The position numbers and the translations under genes are program-made. Below the pieces are notes generated by a model, which worked only from the letters and a program-made list of their open reading frames with translations, searched no databases and was not told where the DNA came from. From Macrotrachela quadricornifera (Eukaryota; Rotifera; Eurotatoria; Philodinida; Philodinidae): a stretch of DNA of 64,000 nt. Position 1 is the stretch's first letter. Every line of letters starts with the position of its first letter. Shown piece after piece: positions 57,790 to 64,000 of this stretch. Where the stretch lies: positions 296,865 to 360,864 of the forward strand of contig JAJEKB010021564.1 of NCBI GenBank assembly GCA_022393335.1, given 5' to 3'.

Positions 57790-59381
57790 AACCATCTTCA
57801 AAACAACCCATCACGCAAAGTCCAACATTACAGATATCACACTGATAACGTGTTTCTCTACGTTTATTCTCACGTCTGCTTGTGTGGCTACAGACTACAC
57901 AAGCTTTTTGTCCAACTTTTCCTGTTGCTGTTGCTGGAACTAGAGACGGAAAATTACGTGCGGTGAGACGTATGGGGTTATCCCCGATAATCGGTCGACC
58001 AACTGTATGTTTAGATTGAGCATGTCTTTCGATCAATTGTCGAATCAATTCCTTCCGAAATTCCCAAAATTGAAGAAGAATTTTTTATACCACTTAACAG
58101 TCTTTCGTATGCATTCTACAAAACTGATTTGCATATCAGTTTTGTCAACGAGTCCCATGTTCTCGTTGTAATGAACAATACACTCTGGTTTTTCTATTGG
58201 CCTTTGAGTCTTCCAATCGCTTTTTCATGTTTATATCATCCTCGGTTTGTGAATTGAAGATAGCATTATAACTTCTCGTTTATCTTGCCATTTTAGAACC
58301 ATTAGATTGCTAGTGTTGTTATAGTCAAAGTCACCTTTGGTCATTTTATCGAATTGAACTGAACCTAGGCGGCTTTTACGGACAGTTCCACATGCATCGG
58401 TCTTACACTCGTGTAATTTTTCAAATAGACGGGGACTGGTATACCAATTATCGACAAAAAGTGAATGTCCCTTGTTCAAATACGATGTCATCAAGGTCAT
58501 AACTATAGAACCTGTTTTTCCCATACCTTAATCTAGTTCGAAGTCCGTAGAGGAACCAGTATATACAATGAAATCCAACACCACTCCTGTCTGACAATCG
58601 CAGATAACGAAAAATTTTATGCCAAATCGATGATGTTTAGTTGGTATATACTGTTTGAACGCTAGACGTCCCTTCCAAAGCACGAGAGATTCGTTTATAC
58701 ATAAGCATTTGTATGGAATAACAGGTGACCCGAATTTCTGTCGTAGATCATTTATCACTGGTCTAATTTTATATAATCTGTCGCCGTCTACTTGACTTTG
58801 GATTATCGTTGAAATGTAAGTATTTCAAGAGCATAAGATACCTGTCTCTAGAAAACAGTTGTCCAAACATAGGTGTGATAATCATTGGATCTGTTGACCA
58901 ATAGTCGAGGATCTTACTCTTTCTAGTTACAGACATGAGCATGAATGTAGCTAGAAAAGTGTACAATTCAGAGCGATTCGTTTCTGTCCACTTGATTTGA
59001 TACGAAGCTGTTCTATGCGTCGCATTGATAGTAGAAATGTGCTGATACTTGTTCGTTTCTTCGACAACCAAACCAATCATTTTTCCATCAAACAATAATT
59101 CGAAAAAACCAAGAGGGGTATCCTCTTCCATAGCATGTACGTCCATTGAAACACCAAAATTTCTTTCGTTGAAAATAGAAGAGATACGACTCGAATTTGG
59201 TTTTGGTCCAAATTCGATCACCAGATTGTTTTCTCGGCGGCGCTGCTTCATCATTCGATTCATCACTAGTTATATCTGATGAGATAACTTCATCAATTTC
59301 CATATAAGAATCATCTTCAGACTCGCTATCCATTTGAATTTCATGTGGATCATCAGCTGTACTGGTTGCCATATTCAGCAA
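57782..59381 (-). pseudogene. PiggyBac-type transposase (PGBD4-like), copy A
   Basis: Minus-strand segments in three frames cover almost the full protein: an acidic N-terminus (DSESEDDSYMEIDEVISSD), the DDE_Tnp_1_7 core with MFGQLFSRDRYLMLLKYLHF, CINESLVLWKGRL where the first catalytic Asp of the usual 'DES-V-FKGR' is Asn, VDNWYTSPRLF with the second, and ENMGLVDKTDM with the third. After VKWYKKFFF the helical segment is shortened before LIRQLIERH, and the C-terminal zinc ribbon CVVCSHTSRR...YQCDICNVGLCVMGCF is intact. Frameshifts near 59090, 58760, 58525 and 58200 plus the Asp-to-Asn change make it inactive. Confidence 0.88.
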
Positions 59382-59639
59382 AAAGTTGACGTAGTATGTA
59401 TGAATAAAAAAACATTTATGTGGAGACGCGTGTGAAATAATAAGAGTTTACTTCGTTTGTGTGAGAGTATATGTTAAGAGATACAAGTTGTTTCTGGCAT
59501 GTAGTCGAAATTTCATTTGTATAAGACAACACGTGGAAAGACGAAAAAAAGAGAAATCCTTTCGACAAAATATAAATGATATTGTAATAATGATAATGTC
59601 TGCAAAAATTCAAAACATATATATATGTGATCCGTAACC

Positions 59640-60990
59640 AAAGGGTTAAACACTTCTTTGAATTTTTTTTCGATTCATCACTTGTTAGCAATATTGTGGT
59701 GCAAACTAATATTTATCAAAATCAAAAAACAATTCTACTGTTGTTGCAAAAACTGCTCCATGGATCGATACAAATATTCCAGAAATTAATGTGTTTTTTG
59801 CTGATACTATACTTATGTCTTATACTAAGAAAAATCGTATAAAAGATTTTTAGTCCACTGATAATCTTATTTCTACACCAATTTTCGGTAGATTATTCAC
59901 ACGGAACAGTTATTTATCACTTTTACGTTATTTGCATTTCAACAACAATATATGTTCTACTCCCGGTGATCGGCTCGATAAATTAAAACCTACTTTACTG
60001 AATTTGAAAGAAAAATTCAGTAAATTAATTTACCCATTCAGAAATCTTGTGATCGATGCAAGTCTAATGTTGTGGCGAGGAAAGTTATTCTTCAAGTAAT
60101 ACATACGATCGGAGCGTCATCAATTTGGTGTCAAATTATTTATATCAAATTTCATTATATACACTGGAAGTATAACTGAAATAAAAGTTTTTCTTTCATT
60201 AAGAATATCAGGATCAATCGTCATGAATCTTATGGAAAGATATCTTAACGTTGGTCATGTACTTTATTTGGATAATTGGTATTCCAGTCTTGCTTTATAT
60301 GAAACACTTCATGACATGAAAACTGGAGCTTGTGGGACAGTCCGCTCAAATCGTATTGGTTTGTCGAAAATTGTCAATAAGTTGAAAGAAGGAGAAAAAG
60401 TATGTCAGTTTACAGATAATCTCCTATATCTTAGATAGTATGATAAGAGGGAAATAAATATGCTGACTACAATCCATAACGATGACATGGGTCAAACTGG
60501 AAAAATCAACCATATTACAAATGAACTAATTGTTAAACCGCTATGTATTGCAGACTACAACTCAAGTATGGGAGCAGTGGATGATACAGACATGCCAGTT
60601 AATTTTTCTGAGTGCATTAGAAAAATAGTTAAGTGGTACAAACAGTTATTTTTTCACATAAAAGAAAAAACTGGAAAAAAACTTTAGTTTTTAGATTATC
60701 GCTTAGAAGTTGTACGTGAAATCGTTCAAAAGTATGGAAATATGAAAAACGGAAGTAGAGGAAGGCCATCATTGTCATCAACACCTCTTCGTCTCACTGA
60801 AAGACATTTTCCATCCCGTATTCGACCAAATGGCAAACAAGCTAACCGAAGACGAACATGTATTGTCTGCAGTAGAACGGAACTTGGACCAAAAAAGCAT
60901 ACAGATACTTTATATGAATGTTTAGAATGTGATGTTGGTCTATGTGTCGATATATGCTTTGAAAAATATCATACTTTAAACCGTTTTTAA
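59640..60990 (+). pseudogene. PiggyBac-type transposase, copy B (diverged)
   Basis: Begins FEFFFDSSLVSNIVVQTN right after a TTAA at 59644, with no acidic N-terminus. It continues PIFGRLFTRNSYLSLLRYLH, VIDASLMLWRGKLFF (first Asp present, Glu lost), LYLDNWYSSLALYE (second Asp), YNSSMGAVDDTDM (third Asp), and ends with the Cys-rich ribbon CIVCSRTELG...YECLECDVGLCVDICFEKYH. Stops or frame changes at about 59850, 60095, 60437 and 60687. It differs clearly from copy A at the protein level and faces away from it. Confidence 0.88.
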
Positions 60991-61601
60991 AGATATATAA
61001 GCTCTTTTCATGCGTTTTAGAGAGTAAAAATAAAAATAAAAACGCTCAAGTACTTTTAAACTTTTCTATTTCCTGAGGTAGATAACAGATTGAAAAAAAA
61101 AAGAGAAAAGTATTTCATTAGAGATTTTTTTCATAATAATGAGATAATTATCAGATTAAAATTTTTATATACGGAATTTAGTATAGCTTATGACATAAAC
61201 TCTATTCTGAATCAATTAATGTATCTAATTTCCGAATCTTGATTTTTATTATAATTTTTTTCTTCATAGATTAAAATCTTAAGTAAAAGCCTCAGATCAT
61301 CTAAACTTCTATAAATATCTGAACTAAATCATTATATAAGCTGTTTTTTTTCTTTTCATTCATACCTTTTATGCTCTGATATTAATTTGATGTTCTTTTC
61401 ATTGTTTCCTTGAGATAAAGTTGATAATTAGTTTCTACAATCAAAAATTAATATAGCTGAAAGACTAAAAAGAATATAACTTTATAATAATTATTTCATT
61501 TTATTAGTTTTTCCATTTATTTCTCAACTATATTTTCATAATTTATTTGTCTTTGTGGTTCATCTATAACAAAATAATTAACGACATAAATCTATTTCAA
61601 A
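60991..61601. other. Upstream region of the GPCR gene
   Basis: AT-rich, no coding or repeat structure recognised. Confidence 0.4.
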
Positions 61602-62644
61602 ATGTTTAATTATGGTGATGGATTAGTCGGTTACATTCTAACTATAATTACTCTGATTCATGGAATAGTGGCATTGATCATATGTTTAATCGTGATTATT
61701 TTAATTCTTTATCATCAATATAATAATCGTCTGAAAGCCGAAGAAAAAACTACTCTTATTCTTTCAATTAATATCTATTTATGTATTTTAAGTGTTTTAG
61801 CTGCATTAATTTCAACTAATATTGAAACATTAATAGGTGATATTTATGGAAACAATTTTGATTCATCATTATGTACATTCAAAGGATATTTTATTGCTGC
61901 AATGTTTTGTGCCATGTATCATGCTTTTGTTATACAGGTAGGTTTTGAATAAATCTTTGATTGTTTTTACATAGCAGTATTTTTATTTTTTATTTAACGA
62001 TTTAAATCTTCTAATCTAATGTTCTATTCGAGGCTTTCTTTCGTCTTTGTCGCATTGTATATTCAAAGTACAAATGGCTTCAATCTTATTCATTTTACAT
62101 AATTATTACACCACTTCAATTAATAGGAGCATTTATTCTTTCATCTCCTTTTTTGATTTGGCAAGATATAATATATTTACCCAGCGATCATTTTTGTTAT
62201 ATTGCATTCAAAAGATTTCGTCCTACTCTTTGGGCTATATTCACCATTTATGCTAATCCTCTTGTTTGTTTATTAATTATCTATATACGAATTACAATAT
62301 TTATTCGTAAAAATGCGAATCAACAAGTATTAGCAGCAAGACGACGACAAAAACGCGATCTAGTTGCTATTCAACGTATAATAGTTAATGTTTCTATATT
62401 AATTGTGCTTGGAATTCCATCGGTAGTTCTTCTCTTAATTCTGATAATCACTGGTATTCAGCATCCATTGCTTTATCGCATCTCATGGATTGGTTTTGAA
62501 ATAGCTTTGGCATTATTAAGTGGAGAAATGGTGTTTATGACACCACAATTGAGAAATATTTTTATGAAACGATGGCAACGTAATAGAGTGATTCCAGGCA
62601 CAGTCTCTGTACACGGGAGAGCAGTTGGTACAACTGCTCAATAA
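61602..62644 (+). CDS. Rhodopsin-like G-protein coupled receptor, two exons
   Basis: Exon 1 (61602-61937, 112 codons) and exon 2 (62033-62644) join in phase 0 over a 95-base intron (GTAGGT...TTCGAG); 315 residues. Seven hydrophobic segments are visible: about residues 9-37, 48-76, 90-112, 131-154, 178-205, 232-257 and 267-290. A Cys before TM3 (SSLCTFKGYF) can pair with FCYIAF in extracellular loop 2. The intron falls within TM3 just before AFFRLCRIVYS, the equivalent of the DRY region but lacking D-R-Y. TM7 lacks NPxxY; MTPQLRNIF follows it. This short, derived class A layout is typical of large lineage-specific chemoreceptor-like families; ligand unknown. Confidence 0.85.
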
Positions 62645-62929
62645 TTTCGTTTACTATCATTATCATAATACTCAGTTTTATGTATTATTTATAGAAGAAT
62701 ACAATTGAATCTCAACTTGACTAGTTTATCTATCAAATTAAAATACGCACATCTTACTTTGAACTATTCTTTTTTTTTTTTATTTGCACTCATCATACGC
62801 CCTATGACCCTTACGGTCCTAAAGGGACAGCGTATCTTCGAGATATTCGTAAGCAATATAAAAAATAGGGATAAAAAACACAATAAAAAAAGAAGAAATA
62901 GAGAGAAGAAGGGAAAAGGAGCCCAGATC
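62645..62929. other. Downstream flank of the GPCR
   Basis: A T-rich run lies at 62770-62782. Nothing else recognised. Confidence 0.35.
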
Positions 62930-63200
62930 GAACGTTACGACGAACGTAAACAGGGGTAAACGGCCGTACACGCTAGCGTAAACGACCGTAAACGCCATAA
63001 TTACGACCGTAAACGCGTCGTAAATCATCCATTTGGCATGCCCCGTATTACTGCCGTGTCACGCCGTGTAGTAAACGACGAAATACGAATATCGTATACG
63101 ATGGAAAACGGGCTGTAAAACGACCGTATTTTTCCGGATTACCATTGTAAACACCACCGTTTACGACCGTATTTCACAGTACACCACCGTACTTGATATC
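62930..63200. repeat. CG-rich cluster of CCGTAAACG-type words
   Basis: Dense repeats of CGTAAACGACCGTAAACG-like words in both orientations. The same vocabulary occurs at 36605-36780, suggesting one repeat family. Confidence 0.6.
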
Positions 63201-63299
63201 AATACAATATCAAATCAGCTACAAGCCTTCCAATCACAATCAGCTAATCTAAATCCTCTCGACCTGCTTTGACAACTGAATTACCCTTCGATTACCCTT

Positions 63300-63895
63300 G
63301 TATTTCATTTGGATTATATCTAGATTTCACCTGGATTGCAATAGATTTCACCTAGATGACGCTTCGATTACATTGGATTGCATCTGGATTATACTCGGAT
63401 TACATCTGGATTCCGCTCGGATTACACATGGAATACACTGGATTACATCTGGATTACACTGAATTACAGTCGGATTACACATGGATTACACTCGGATTAC
63501 ATTTGGATTACACTCGAATTAATCTGGATTACAGTTGGATTACAGTCGGATTACATCTGGATTACACTAGATTACGCTCGGATTACACTCAAATTACATC
63601 TGGGTTACACTCGGATTACACCTGGATTACACTCGGATCACATTTGGATTACACTCGAATTAATCTGGATTACAGTCGGATTGTAGTTGGATTTCACAAT
63701 ATTAAACCTGGATTACACCCGGATTGCACCTGAATTAAGTCAGAATTGGATGCGGATTACACCTAGATTGCATTGAATTTCAACCGTATCACAGCCGGAT
63801 TGCACCTGCATTAGACCCGAATTTCACCTGTATCAAATCTGGATTAAGCCCAGATTGTATTGGATTCCATTTAGATTGCTAAATTTCGAAAATTT
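63300..63895. repeat. Satellite of ~11-bp units (GGATTACACTC)
   Basis: More than 30 tandem units of GGATTACAYYC/T with period 11, most regular between 63370 and 63670 and degenerate on both sides. The period produces open frames of LDYTRI-like peptides, which are not genes. Related words recur at the window's end (CTGGATTACTAGATTACTA), so it may continue. Confidence 0.85.
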
Positions 63896-64000
63896 CTCTA
63901 AAATTTTTTGCGAAAAAAGTCACTTACTTATATACACTGACCCACAGCAAAATAAAACGGTGAATGGATGCTGAACAAAATCTGGATTACTAGATTACTA

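Noticed and set aside
63356..63733. Two long overlapping ORFs of LDYTRI-type peptides
   Set aside because: Translation of an 11-bp satellite; no start context or domain.
1..64000. CRISPR arrays, operons, ribosome binding sites, riboswitches
   Set aside because: None seen; gene structure is eukaryotic and the tandem repeats lack unique spacers.

Overview
The window looks like nuclear DNA of an animal with a very compact gene style, most probably a bdelloid rotifer (Rotaria-like). It is AT-rich. Introns are mostly 48-95 bases with GT-AG ends. A rhodopsin-type GPCR, an F-box/LRR gene and an MRP-type ABC transporter sit beside several enzyme genes of microbial or fungal flavour, the spacers are full of DNA-transposon debris, and there are short (GTGAGG)n tracts one base away from the known bdelloid telomere hexamer TGTGGG. 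Species assignment is inference; no ribosomal or mitochondrial marker is present.

Layout. 1-2.9 kb: spacer with a decayed transposase N-terminus. 2.9-5.0 kb: secreted GH31 glycosidase. 5.0-9.2 kb: spacer with a hairpin-bearing hAT-like element and a perfect-TSD hAT element built on GAGTAC arrays. 9.6-10.4 kb: secreted GATase1/ThuA-like protein. 10.7-11.9 kb: mariner copy with 130-bp inverted repeats. 12.4-13.7 kb: sulfotransferase (minus). 13.7-21.2 kb: long spacer with a GC-rich hAT element and inverted repeats. 21.2-22.5 kb: soluble glycosyltransferase. 22.5-28.3 kb: repeats, MULE and IS630/Tc1-type pseudogenes, and a secreted propeller-like protein (minus). 28.3-32.0 kb: ABCC transporter. 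32.0-39.9 kb: mariner, Tc1 and piggyBac remnants, a TTAA-type MITE, a microexon-like tandem array and a short hAT MITE. 39.9-40.8 kb: tandem BTB (T1-type) gene. 42.5-43.7 kb: piggyBac remnant and a foldback element enclosing a tRNA-like gene. 44.2-44.8 kb: secreted three-repeat DUF5648-type protein. 46-50 kb: mariner remnant and a frameshifted asparagine synthetase B. 51.1-52.0 kb: second TTAA MITE. 55.0-56.9 kb: F-box/LRR gene with one 28-residue LRR per exon (minus). 57.8-61.0 kb: two diverging piggyBac pseudogenes. 61.6-62.6 kb: GPCR. 62.9-64.0 kb: CG-rich words and an 11-bp satellite.

I see no operon or obvious shared pathway. GH31, sulfotransferase, glycosyltransferase, asparagine synthetase and the DUF5648-type protein fit the class of genes bdelloids are known to have gained by horizontal transfer, but donor and transfer must be tested by phylogeny. 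The most unusual structures are the F-box/LRR gene with one 85-nt exon among 84-nt exons, the tRNA-bearing foldback element, the hAT elements made of internal tandem arrays, and the tandem 25-nt modules that look like splice-site-flanked microexons. I could not identify a clearly new multi-gene system.
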